DNA from: Brachionus koreanus
Lineage: Eukaryota > Rotifera > Eurotatoria > Ploima > Brachionidae
NCBI GenBank assembly: GCA_016987375.1
Contig: PJRA01000005.1
Coordinates: forward strand, 1,295,430-1,334,375
Length of the DNA: 38,946 nt
Direction of reading: 5' to 3'
Under the pieces are notes generated by a model, which had not been told where the DNA came from, ran no database searches, and worked only from the letters and a program-made list of their open reading frames with translations. Below are positions 11,301 to 19,915 of this stretch, in pieces; positions within the stretch are counted from its first letter, which is position 1, and each line of letters opens with the position of its first letter. Position numbers and translations under genes: made by a program.

Positions 11301-13425
11301 ATTTACTGAACCAATTTTTAACCTCTAAAAAAAAAATTATAAAAAATGATTAAATTTATTGAATAAATAACAAAGGAAGGAAGTAACAAAATAAAATTTT
11401 AAGTCATTGACTTGACTTAAGACTTGTGTCTTATAAACAAACAAATTTAACTTTTAACTTAACGAAACATCAATCTAGTAAGAATAATAAATCACTTTTA
11501 TTCTTCAGTGATGCCATCAAATTTGTAACTTATTTAGATGAAACTGAGGTGAATGCTAAGGTTTAGAATTTATCAAAAAAATCTATTAAATAATAAAATT
11601 TAAACATCAACCTCAGCCTCATCTCAAAAAGTTACAAATTTGATATCATCACTGTAATATTAAATGGTCTATATTTTTTTTTCAGCTAATTTTTTTTCTA
11701 CCAGCAAAATTATTTTTACCAAAAAAATTATATTCACTTAAAATTCTAATTATTTTTTCTTAATGCTAATTTTTATTTCCACGGCAAAATCATTTAAATA
11801 TGACCCTTAGAAGTTTTTTCCATTAGATCTACTTGTTAACTGTTTCGTTAGCTTCTTTTGTGAACATATCATAGTGTTGTCCAGGAGGCTAAATCTCTGT
11901 CAAGTACCAATAGGTCAAAAACGTAAAAGAGGCCAACCATCAAAAATAAGACAAGCATTACAATGTCAGTCAAGTAAAGATTTTACATTGAATTAAGTTA
12001 AAGTTATACCAAATCCAAAACAAACATTTCTTTCAACTATTCTCGATGTGAAAATCCAACGAACACAATTCAACCGAGCTAAGCTTCTTTAACAATTCCA
12101 GTAATGGTAAATAAAAATGAAAATTGTCAACCAGCAAAAATAAAAAGAGGAAAACCAAAAAAAAATTAATTTTTATTTTTCATTTTATGCTTCACATTTG
12201 GATAGAATAATTTTTCTAGATAAAAAAAAATTTGCTCATAAAAAGAAATACTTCTCATACTAAATTGGATTCTTTTAAAAATCAAGATTATTCTAATTAA
12301 ACTGTTTAAACTTGATATTGGATTTATTATTTAATCTAGGAATTAAAAAAAAAAATTAGATAAAAGCTTGAAAATTGAATAAATTTAAAAAAAAGTATTT
12401 TACTGAATTTTCTTTGAATTTTTTTTAATTAATAAAAATATTAATTGACTAAATATTTACCATTAATTGCTAGTTTATCTTCCGGTGGTCCGATGCCTTC
12501 GTCAATTAGCTCATTAATAAGTTGCCAATCATCATCAAATGGGCACTGTTTGTTAATGTTTTCATGCTTTTCCTGCTTCCTAGGAGTCAATGGTTTTGTA
12601 CCTAAAGTCAATTCATCGTCCAATATTTGCAGACTAGGTAGCATTTTAACTATTTCATGTCGATAGCTATAAGATTCCTATAAATTTTAGAGTAAGTCTT
12701 TTTTTTTCATTTGTACCAAAAAATATACTTCTTCGTTAAATTCAACTTGAGGCTTTGAGCAAATTGGATTTCCATAAAGACTAAGATTTTCTAGATTGGT
12801 ACAAAGATTTAAAAATTCTACTTGTTTAATATCATCGATAAGATTTCTTAATGAGCAAAAATTAGGCTCTAAGTTCATAGATTGTTTAGGGAAATTTACC
12901 CTTCCAAATCCAAGCACTTCAAATTTTCGAGCAAAGAACACGGGCTGAGATCGGTAATTTCGTTATAAGCCAGATACAGTTCTTGAAGATTGTTAAGGGT
13001 GGAAATTCCGTCCAAGTCTACAAGACCTGATCTTGAGAGCCATAGAATTTTCAAGTGGCACAAACTAGTGCCAAGATCTCTGATGCGTGGTACATGGCTA
13101 CCATTAAGCTTTAGTTGCCTTAAATTTGGTAAATAAATTCCAAAATTTCCAAGACTGGTCTCAGATGTATCTACAATCATTTCTAAAAATTCGACCGATT
13201 TCAGGTCATTTACACCTGTCAAGGCTTTCTGTGAACAAAACTAAAAAGTCCGTTAATATAAAAATTTTTGTTGCTTACCAATTTAGTCGGGCTGAGGTAC
13301 TCTTCAAGCAGCAAGTCTGTCTCTTGAAGAATGATCGGGTCTGGATTGATGACATTACCTTTGAATTCGGTGATATGAACACCTCTTAATAGTGCGCTAC
13401 GAGGTCTCTCGATGTTTATAGGCAT
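8349..13425 (-). CDS. LRRC56: LRRC56, leucine-rich-repeat ciliary protein, six coding exons
   Basis: Assembled on the minus strand from 13425-13279, 13228-12900, 12846-12729 (or to 12717), 12677-12461, 9399-8931 and 8874-8349. Every junction is GT-AG and phase-consistent, giving about 601 aa. LRRC56 is a cytoplasmic/ciliary leucine-rich-repeat protein linked to dynein-arm assembly and intraflagellar transport. The hallmark N-terminal block is clear: LLLEEYLSPTKL, VDTSETSLGNFGIYLPNL, LKLNGSHVPRIRDLGTSL, LYLAYNEITDLSPCSLL, LKCLDLEGN. It is followed by the LRR cap SYRHEIVKMLPSLQILDDE and by DDWQLINELIDEGI. Exon 5 carries a Ser/Arg/Pro-rich stretch and the family block SSDASHLTVG, and ends in a short coiled coil (NKELRDEIINWRREHTKK). 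Exon 6 is Ser-rich and divergent. Five of the introns or gaps are about 50-56 bp; the fourth intron is 3,061 bp and full of repeats. An AG after a pyrimidine run 11 bases before the ATG suggests a 5'UTR intron or a trans-splice acceptor. Confidence 0.9.
9715..10072. mobile_element. Foldback element with arms of about 140 bp
   Basis: The left arm (about 9715-9865) and right arm (about 9935-10072) are inverted copies. Shared words include CAATGTGAAATCT, ACAAAAATTACAGTACAAAA, TATATAATTATTTTTC, GTAAACAGTACAAT and TTGTACAAACGAATTCTAA. The arms are roughly 80% alike by eye with a loop of about 70 bases. No coding potential. It would form a long hairpin in the LRRC56 pre-mRNA. Confidence 0.8.
10748..11012 (-). 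mobile_element. Diverged relative of the hAT-like element at 35028
   Basis: Starts near AACTTGTTTATAAGTCACAG and continues CAAAGTTATGACTT, then TTTTTCAGCAAAAAAAGG, ATTAAAATTTTGAGGCAAGG, TTCGCACTTAGCA and TTATCTCTTGTTCAAA. In reverse complement these blocks match 35120-35300 in the same order, and the first block matches the element's right terminal repeat. It is a partial or rearranged copy; the boundaries are approximate. Confidence 0.65.
11095..11320. mobile_element. MITE with 28-bp terminal inverted repeats
   Basis: The left end AAAAATTGGTTCTGTAAATG and the right end, read in reverse as AAAAATTGGTTCAGTAAATG, match; the similarity extends outwards through AGAG-TTAAAAATTGG. About 225 bp, no coding frame. 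The right arm of the foldback at 9990-10003 (TTACAGAACCATTTTTGC) carries a related end, so the two may be one family. Confidence 0.7.
11395..11450. repeat. AAGTC-rich repeat terminus
   Basis: TAAGTCATTGACTTGACTTA followed by GACTTGTGTCTTATAAACAA. This resembles, in inverted orientation, the end at 10748 (TTGTTTATAAGTCAC). The pair may once have bounded a larger AAGTC-family element with others nested inside. Confidence 0.5.
11508..11662. mobile_element. MITE with about 45-bp inverted ends starting CAGTGATG
   Basis: The left end CAGTGATGCCATCAAATTTG (from 11516) continues TAACTTATTTAGATGA and on to CTGAGGT. The right end, read in reverse from 11654, gives CAGTGATGATATCAAATTTG, then TAACTTTTTGAGATGAGG. 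Only about 140-150 bp in all. A CAGTG start suggests hAT, but the flanking 8-mers do not match convincingly, so the superfamily is open. Confidence 0.7.
11890..12170 (+). pseudogene. Transposase C-terminal remnant with KRGQP/KRGKP tails
   Basis: The plus strand reads LNLCQVPIGQKRKRGQPSKI with RQALQCQS following, then an in-frame stop. Farther on another frame reads NQQKIKRGKPKKK. The pattern C-x-P-x-G-x-KRKRG-x-P-x-K-x-x-x-AL is typical of the basic tail after a SWIM-type finger in MULE-related transposases, and matches the remnants at 6065 and 17595. It is broken by stops. Family placement is inference. Confidence 0.45.
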
Positions 13426-14639
13426 GCTTACGGGTCTAAGAACACATAAGAAATTAAAGAACAGCTGAATATGCAAAAAATATTTTTTAAAATTGTTATG
13501 TAAAAATGTTGTGCGTTTATAATCAAAATTTTATTCATGCAGGTGATGGTGGCAAAATTTAATTTAAATTACCTTTTTTGCATATTATACTAAAACCATC
13601 ATTGGTCATTAATTTATTCGATTGGAGCAACAAAGAGACAATATTATGAAAATTTGACTTATCTAGTTTCAAGAGGATACTAATTTATTGATTGGATTTG
13701 AATTATTTTTATTTGGCAAAGAACAAATATAAAAAATCAACAATAATATGACCGAAATTTGTGTAGAGAGAATAATTTTAAATTCAAAAACATCTCGTTG
13801 TAACTATAGTGTTGTTGCCTAGGTGATTTCAAGACATAATTATTTTTCATTAAATTTTTAGGTGAGTAAATATGTGGCCATTTGATTAGAATCGATTTGG
13901 TCTTATTATTATTGTCAAAAAATATAAACAGGAATGAATTGATTGAACTATTAACTTTTTTTTTTTCAAATAAAAAAAAAAAAAAATAAATAATTAAATT
14001 CTAAAACTGGATTCATTTAAATTTTAATATTAATTTTTAAATATTTGTGTTTATCAATCATTTTGTTCATTAATTTTGACAACCTATTTTTGTCTGTATT
14101 CGATTTAAAAAATAAAGAGTTGGAAATTAAGACTTATTAAGAGTTATTTTTGTATCCATTTGAATATTTTATGCTTTGTTTTTTCTTTTTAAAAGAAAAT
14201 TAATTAATTCATTTTGAACATTTTATCAGTCTAACAAAAGTCATGTTAGAAAAACAACAGTCTTGGGCTTAAAATTCTAAGGCTATTGGATTTTTGAAAA
14301 AAAAATTTTTTGTCAAAAAAATGAAGGATTGTATTGTTTTTTTTTTTTATAATTTATTTAGACAAAATGGGAATATAAGGAATCTTTAAGGGATCTAGTT
14401 TATTTAATGAAAGATAAATAAACTAAGTCCGCAACTTTGGAGTGATATACAAAGAGAAATTAGTCTCCCACAGTATTTATAGTCCTAAACAACAAACTGC
14501 ATTCCTCAAATCAAGGAATATGTGGAAGTCTGCATATTTTCCAGTCTGAAAAGCAAACTACATCTTTATGGGATCGAAAGCGATGAAATGTTAACAATAT
14601 TGAATTTATAGAAATAAAATGTCAGTAAGGCAATTCTCT
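13426..14639. other. LRRC56 upstream region and spacer
   Basis: Contains the presumed 5'UTR and promoter of LRRC56 (minus strand) without a clear TATA box, then A+T-rich sequence. A less-biased stretch at 14380-14640 may be further decayed downstream sequence of the LINE described next, but I could not align it with confidence. Confidence 0.4.
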
Positions 14640-15600
14640 CTCTGCATTACTTTTATAGGCTCTGCTTAGTTTCAACTCTTTCTATGCTCCCAACTACCAG
14701 ATAGTGATCACTATATATGTCGGCTTCTCTAAACACTTTCGAGTAATTTAGCGAAGATTTCTATTTCCTATTAATCATTATATGATCAATCTGGCTGAAA
14801 GTTTTCGAACTTTTTTATATAATTTTTATAATATTAATTTCAATTGTTAAAATTTTATTTAACTAATTATATTAAATTTAGTTTAATTAAAAACATTTTT
14901 TTAAAATTATATGACCAGAAAAAAAAATGGTCAGAGTGATTGAAAAAAAAATTTTGTTCACAAAATTTACTTAATAATTTTCATTGAAAAATTTTGAGAC
15001 CAGTTGATCATAAAATTAATTATTCGAATTTTTGAAGTAAAAAGTGTGACCATCTGGTCATGAATTTGACAAGCCCCAAGTTTTCTTATCAGGTGATCTC
15101 AATGTAAATTTTTGAATATTTATGTGTTGAAACATCGTTCCAAATTTACAAAGGTTATTATTTATGAACTGATCAATTAATCTTTCGCCATTGTTGTTTC
15201 TTATTCCACAGTTTATCCATCCATTTTTCAAAACCATTATTTTCATCTTCGACCTTAGTATTTATGTCTCCCATTACAATCATGAGATCATGTCGAGGTA
15301 TTTAGCGTTTTTTTTTAATTGTTTGTAGAACATATATTTTTCTTCCTCGCTGGCTTCATTTGTTGGAGCATAACATTAGAAAAAAAAGAAGTGTTTCAAT
15401 GTTTTCCTTTCAGTTCTATACGAATCAATTCTAAGTATGGATTCCCATTCCATTATTATGCAATAGACAGTCATTATCCCCATGCCATATTGTCTTGTAT
15501 TGACATATGTCTTGTATTGTCTTGTATTGATCCAGAGCATATGAACGACCAAGCATTGTAAACTAGCTGGCTTCATCTTGTCCACCTGCATTCAATAGTG
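14640..15600 (-). pseudogene. LINE (non-LTR retrotransposon) endonuclease-domain remnant
   Basis: The minus strand carries, in order and across several frames, the landmarks of the APE-type endonuclease of a non-LTR retrotransposon. They are EWESILRIDSYRTER (about 15450), CYAPTNEASEEEKYMFYKQL (15370), RHDLMIVMGDINTKV (15290), NNNGERLIDQF and FQHINIQKFTLRSPD (15200-15080), QIDHIMINRK (about 14790), and ADIYSDHYLVVGSIE (14720). Conserved features seen are the GDxN core, the SPD motif, the QIDHI block and the terminal SDH triad. Frameshifts and stops occur throughout, and foreign A+T-rich DNA, including a MITE, sits between SPD and QIDHI. Dead on arrival or long decayed. Confidence 0.85.
14911..15061. 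mobile_element. MITE inserted into the LINE remnant
   Basis: A 151-bp segment with inverted ends: left ATGACCAG with TGGTCAGAGTGATT, right, in reverse, ATGACCAGATGGTCACACTT. It separates the LINE's SPDKKTWGLSN segment from its continuation, which supports insertion. No coding frame; superfamily not determined. Confidence 0.65.
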
Positions 15601-15751
15601 ATTATCATTGTTGAATTACACAATTCCTAGAGTCGCATTATTTTGAATAGCTCAAGGAAATAAAATGTAAGAAGACCGAAGATGACTCAGAAATGAATTG
15701 TTGACAGATAATTTATGCTTTAGAAGAAAAACATGAAGATATTGGCTTTTT

Positions 15752-16120
15752 ATGAAAATTACTAATTACACTAGTTATGAAAATGTTTGCATTAGAAAAA
15801 TTCCAAGAATGTGCCACGATAATACCTTTGACTTGACTTTGAGAATTATGGACTATGAAATTCAATTGTTGAAGATGGGGCTAATAAAAGTAAGTGAAAG
15901 ACGAGTGAGAGGAGATTTGGTTCAAATTTATAAACTAGCAAGTGGATTGGAAAATGCTAAATTTCTTTTTAAAATGAGTGATCCCACAGTGGAACCTCAT
16001 AGTGTTGTAAAATCCAAATACATCGAAGTCATCAAGATGGCGTTGGAAAAATTGAATGAATATTGTTGCTTCCGCTCCACACTGCCAAAAAGCGGTAATG
16101 GGCTCAGAAATTCTTATTAG
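15752..16120 (+). pseudogene. LINE reverse-transcriptase C-terminal remnant
   Basis: Open frame of about 122 codons. It contains RIMDYEIQLLKMGLIKVSER followed by RVRGDLVQIYKLASG. This is the conserved segment after the fingers/palm in CR1/Jockey-type reverse transcriptases (R-N-L-x-YE-x-RL-x-L-L-x-L-x-x-RR-x-RGDLI-x-x-Y-K-L). It is near-identical in pattern to the minus-strand copy at 18780-18850. The usual trailing FF-x-x-RVV-x-x-WN-x-LP motif is absent, so the copy is truncated or diverged. Confidence 0.75.
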
Positions 16121-17213
16121 AAAATATTCAATAAAGTTTTTAATTTTACTTTTTACATAGCATTGGTCATGCTAAATTTAAGAATATTCCTTTTTCGTTT
16201 TTTTATAAATATTATTATTGTTGTTTATTCAACTTGACATGGACAATATAAAAGTATTAAAAGAAATTAACTGCGACTCGACTAAGTCAAGTTGAGCCAT
16301 AAAACTGTTAAGCATCAATTACAACGCCATCAACTCGAATTTAGAATTAAATAAATTACTTTCTAATTTTTTTCTGAATTATAATTGTTAAAAATTTTGT
16401 TAATAATACAAGCATTAATATTTTAATATGATTAAAAAAAAGACAAGTTGAGATATCTGTTGGTTCTCATGTTTATAGCGAAAGAAAAATATATAAATGA
16501 CTTTTTCTATTCTTAACAGGAAATTGCAATAGTCCTTAAAAGAAGCAATAATACTATAAAAATATCAAAACCAGTAACAGGAACACTTAAAAATTGTAAT
16601 AAACATTGTTTCTCAGCAAGCAACTTATTATATCTCACAGAAATGTACTGTGAATATTAGACATGATTTACTAAGATGTACACTTGAATAAAAACTTGTA
16701 TTTTCTTCATTGGTTCAAAATGGTTGAATTAAAGATTATTTTTTGATATTTGCCATTTTTCTATAAGATATAACAAAAGTTTTGAATTAAGAAAAAAAAA
16801 ATTTTAAAATAATGTAATTAAATATTTAAATTGCTTTGAAATAAAAATAAATTCAAATAATGCTTAGAAATGGAATAATATTGGCAAATTGAAGTTGATG
16901 ATCAAATTATAATGATCATTCTCATAAATAATCAACTATTTTTTAATAGTAAAATTTAATGTAGAGACATTTTTTGTATTGAGAAAATCATGTTTGAATC
17001 AAACATATTCTGCATGGATCGTACTTTCTAATTTTAGCAGATTAAAAAAATTAAAAATTAGTATTAAATGTTAATTTTAAAAATACGCTTAAGGAATAAA
17101 ATTTATTATCAAAAATTTTCTTTTGTTAATGATAATTTTAGAGCATTCATAATCGACTGAAGTTCTTATTTTTTTTAGTTTTATTAAAGTCATATGACCA
17201 TATTAATTATTAT
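16121..17213. other. Spacer, nothing recognised
   Basis: A+T-rich. A short palindrome-like stretch at about 16893-16936 (AGTTGAT...ATCAACT) is the only structure noted. No gene. Confidence 0.4.
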
Positions 17214-17340
17214 TTCCAAAATTTCCAAAATCTATGTATTTTTCTCATGCGGCTGAAAGAAAGGATTAAGCTCCATTCCAAACTACTGGGGCCTAAATCT
17301 AAACTATATTTTTAATAAATAATAAATAAATAATTTTGGA
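17214..17340 (+). repeat. Retroposon 3' tail, copy 1
   Basis: Shares TATGTATTTTTCTCATG, then GCTGAAAG-AAGGA-TAAG and TCCATTCCAAACT with 26758-26850, and a shorter version with 29500-29583. It ends in AATAAATAATAAATAAATAA, the kind of tail left by LINEs or SINEs. Orientation is inferred from the A-rich end. Confidence 0.65.
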
Positions 17341-17457
17341 GTATAATAATATTAATTTTTATTAAATTTCTTATAAGATCCTAATTTTCCGAATTATTTT
17401 AATGAAATTGATGATTTGAACTCGAGGAAAATTTTTTTTACAGCCAAAAATAAGATT

Positions 17458-17912
17458 ATCACAACCAAAAAATAGAATTTCACACACAAAAAAAAACCCT
17501 GATCAAAACTATTCAAATTTTTTTATTTGAGTGAAAAAAAAATACATCACACAAAATTTTTCTCATTGCGTATAAAAATATCTAGACTAAATTTTCACAA
17601 TTTTTTAAGTGGTCTACCTCTCTTTGAACTATTTTGCTTTTCCTGAATATTTTCTTCAACAACTAAAGCCTTGGCAACTTTACGAGGCCATTCTCGGTTC
17701 CTTTTTTCTTGAATATTTGGTCCACCATTATCAAGAAACTTTGTTAGTAGCAATTTCATTTTCAGATCCGGATTTTTGCTATCGATATCTGCTCCCAACA
17801 CTAACGAACCTAAGATTTTTCTTCATTGGACCATTCAGCCCAATACATATAAAAATTTTTACCTATAAATTTGGACATGAAAATTTTGTGTGAATATTTT
17901 TTTTTGGTTGTC
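17458..17912. mobile_element. TIR element with KRGRP-tail coding remnant
   Basis: The left flank has CACAACCAAAAAATAGAATT then TCACACAC; the right flank read in reverse has TGACAACCAAAAAAAAATAT then TCACACAAAATTTT. This gives imperfect inverted ends around an internal minus-strand coding scrap, the same architecture as the element at 5834-6603. Ends are approximate and no target duplication was found. Confidence 0.5.
17595..17801 (-). pseudogene. Transposase-like tail with AT-hook-like end
   Basis: A minus-strand frame of about 68 codons with no ATG at its beginning, reading LGADIDSKNPDLKMKLLLTK and ending SSKRGRPLKKL. The terminal KRGRP is an AT-hook-like core. The phrase PNIQEKRNREWPRKVAKALV resembles the KR-rich segments that close MULE-type transposases. 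A coding remnant, not an intact gene. Confidence 0.45.
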
Positions 17913-18199
17913 AAGACACTACATCCTTGTAATTGACAATATAGAATATGTTTGAGTAAGAGTCCGAATATTGGTTCAAAATGGTTTGGACTCGGGACTG
18001 AAAATGGTATTGAAGGTAGTCGAATGATGTCTAGACAATAATCTTTAAATAAAACACTAATATTTTATTGTTATACAATTTTTGGTTAATTTCTGCATTT
18101 TTTGAAAAAAAAGATAACAAAAAGACTTCAAAAATTTAAGAACTTGGGGATTTTTACTAATATATTTATTTTTGAATTCATTAAACACAGTAAAGAATT

Positions 18200-18210
18200 T
18201 TATTTATCAT

Positions 18211-18247
<37 letters not shown>

Positions 18248-18433
18248 GCTTTGATGTGGCTTAACCACTTGAAGTGAAGTGTAAAGCTCACTGTAATAGC
18301 TTTCTAAATTAAGTTTGTCAATTTTGTTTTTAAAACTATTAATATCTTTTGAATTTAAAACATCTCTTGGTAGACGGTTCCAAGATCTAGTAGTAGAAGT
18401 AGTAGTAGTAGTTCTTGCTGCGACACCTAACAT
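18200..18433 (-). pseudogene. LINE reverse-transcriptase 3' end, copy C
   Basis: The minus strand reads RSWNRLPRDVLNSKDINSFK, then NKIDKL, the closing W-N-x-L-P-x-x-V segment of a CR1-like LINE ORF2, and runs into a trinucleotide tail. Only the extreme C-terminus survives. Confidence 0.7.
18212..18244. repeat. (AAT)n microsatellite
   Basis: About ten uninterrupted AAT units (TTA on the minus strand). Because it sits at the 3' end of the minus-strand LINE fragment, it is probably that element's 3' tail. Confidence 0.9.
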
Positions 18434-18451
18434 GAAGAGTACCTGAGCCCA

Positions 18452-19150
18452 TCACCGCTGATTGGCCTTGTGAAGCTGATTGAGTTTATCTAAAGCCTTT
18501 TTAAAACTAGCAGTTGACATAGATTTCACCACATTTCCTGGCATCTTATTCCAATGCGGAACCACTCTGTTTGAGAAAAATACATGTCTGGCAGCTACTC
18601 CAGCTGCAAAATCGTTTCTAATTTGAGCCGGGAAACTTTCTCTCTTGACTATGATGCTATTTCCTCTTAACATCCCTGCTGGACACTTGTTTTCTGATCT
18701 TTTCACTTGATTCTTGACCAAGCCTACCTTTATTATTCCATTCATTAATTAATTTGTACATTTCAATCAAGTCCCCTCTCACTCTTCTTTCACTAAGCTT
18801 TTTCAGTCCTAATTTTGTTAAGCTCATTTCGTACGACATGTTTCTTAAAGATAAAGGTATTTTTGTTGCCCTTTCTTTCACTTTTTCCAGCGCATTCATA
18901 TCCCTTTTCATAGTTGGATAGAAAACTTGCACTGCGTAATCTAGATGGGTCTTACCATGGATATATACAATCTTAACCACAGTCTTTCTTCTCTATTTGT
19001 AAACGTTCTCTTTATCATTCCAAGTACCCTACTCGCTTTCGCACAAGCAATTTTCACTTGGCTAGTCCACTTTAAATCTGATGAAATCATCAGTGCTAGA
19101 TCCCTCTGAGTGTGAGCTAACACACAGTCCCATTCGCCACACCTCTATCC
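18452..19150 (-). pseudogene. LINE reverse-transcriptase C-terminal remnant, copy B
   Basis: On the minus strand three overlapping frames together give a continuous CR1/Jockey-type C-terminus. They read QRDLALMISSDLKWTSQVKI, RVLGMIKRTFTNREERLWLR, LDYAVQVFYPTMKRDMNALE, then MSLTKLGLKKLSERRVRGDL, FFSNRVVPHWNKMPGNVV, and a stop after LHKANQR. The frames change twice (near 18960 and 18700), so it is not functional. It is the longest RT fragment in the window. The copies at 15752 and 18200 align to different parts of it. Confidence 0.85.
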
Positions 19151-19329
19151 AAAGACATACTGCATCCAGATCTTTTTATAACTTCGCTCTCTCATTAACT
19201 TTATTAACTATGCCAAGAATTTTCTTGACACTTTTTATAAAAAACGTTTTGACGTTTTGATCGCAATTTTTAACTACTTCTCGTTCTACTACAAATTCAT
19301 ATTATCTCAATTGTGGTGCTGTTGAATCT

Positions 19330-19615
19330 GACTCCATATTTTAAATAAAACTTTATTGAACCAGTTCACTTCATCAAAACTTTTGACAATATTGAACATA
19401 TGGATTAGATCGCCACGTAGTTATCTAGTTTCTAATGTTGTTAAGTTTAGCTTTTTTAATTTATCCGTGTATTCTAACCGATTAATACTTGGTATAAGCT
19501 TTGTAGCTCGTCTTTGAACTGATTCGATCATATTTATATCTTTCTTCCAGTGTGGTCTCCAAGGAACTACACTATACTCAAGATGAGGACGTACAAATGC
19601 TTATTTATATTAAAA
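19330..19615 (-). pseudogene. LINE reverse-transcriptase C-terminal remnant, copy A
   Basis: The minus strand reads FVRPHLEYSVVPWRPHWKKD, then INMIESVQRRATKLIPSINR and KLKKLNLTTLETR, one stop, and LRGDLIHMFNIVKSFDEV. This is the same protein region as part of copy B but a divergent sequence, so it is a separate insertion of a related LINE. Confidence 0.82.
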
Positions 19616-19678
19616 ATTTTTTTATAATTTTTTTTTTCATTTTCGAAATTTTAGATTTCATATAACTAGCCAAACTGT

Positions 19679-19915
19679 TTAACACTAGAAGCAACAAGCA
19701 TTGTTTCACGTTTTTTTAATTCAAAAATATTTTATAAAAAAACTAAAATAATTTTATAAAGTAATATAATTTTTTAAAGAAAATTTTAAAATATACATAA
19801 ATCAAAAAAAATATATTCATTTGAAAAATCTATTCAAAAGATATGAGGATTTAAAATTTTTTCTAAAGAGTCAAAAGGACTCCTTTGGTGCTTCTAGAGT
19901 GTTAATAATTAATAT
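19679..19915. mobile_element. piggyBac-like MITE, 237 bp, TTAA-bounded
   Basis: Left end TTAACACTAGAAGCAAC; right end in reverse TTAACACTCTAGAAGCACC. Both ends abut TTAA, the piggyBac target, and the terminal words are close to those at 3423, 29182, 30428 and 34895. No coding capacity. Confidence 0.75.

Larger units (their letters stand above)
9400..12460 (-). other. Repeat-laden intron 4 of LRRC56
   Basis: Donor GTAAAT at 12460 and acceptor TTTTAG at 9400. It is over fifty times longer than the gene's other introns and contains at least five recognisable inserted elements (listed individually). No host coding sequence seen inside. Confidence 0.8.

Noticed and set aside
12441..13476. LRR exons as a separate gene from the Ser/Arg-rich exons at 8349-9399
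   Set aside because: Exon phases match across the 3-kb intron (1 then 2, then 2 and 1), and the block SSDASHLTVG in the downstream exon is itself an LRRC56 feature, so one gene is the better model.
15319..15591. Open frames on both strands at the endonuclease remnant
   Set aside because: The minus-strand reading carries LINE endonuclease motifs in shifting frames; the plus-strand one is its shadow, and neither is an intact gene.
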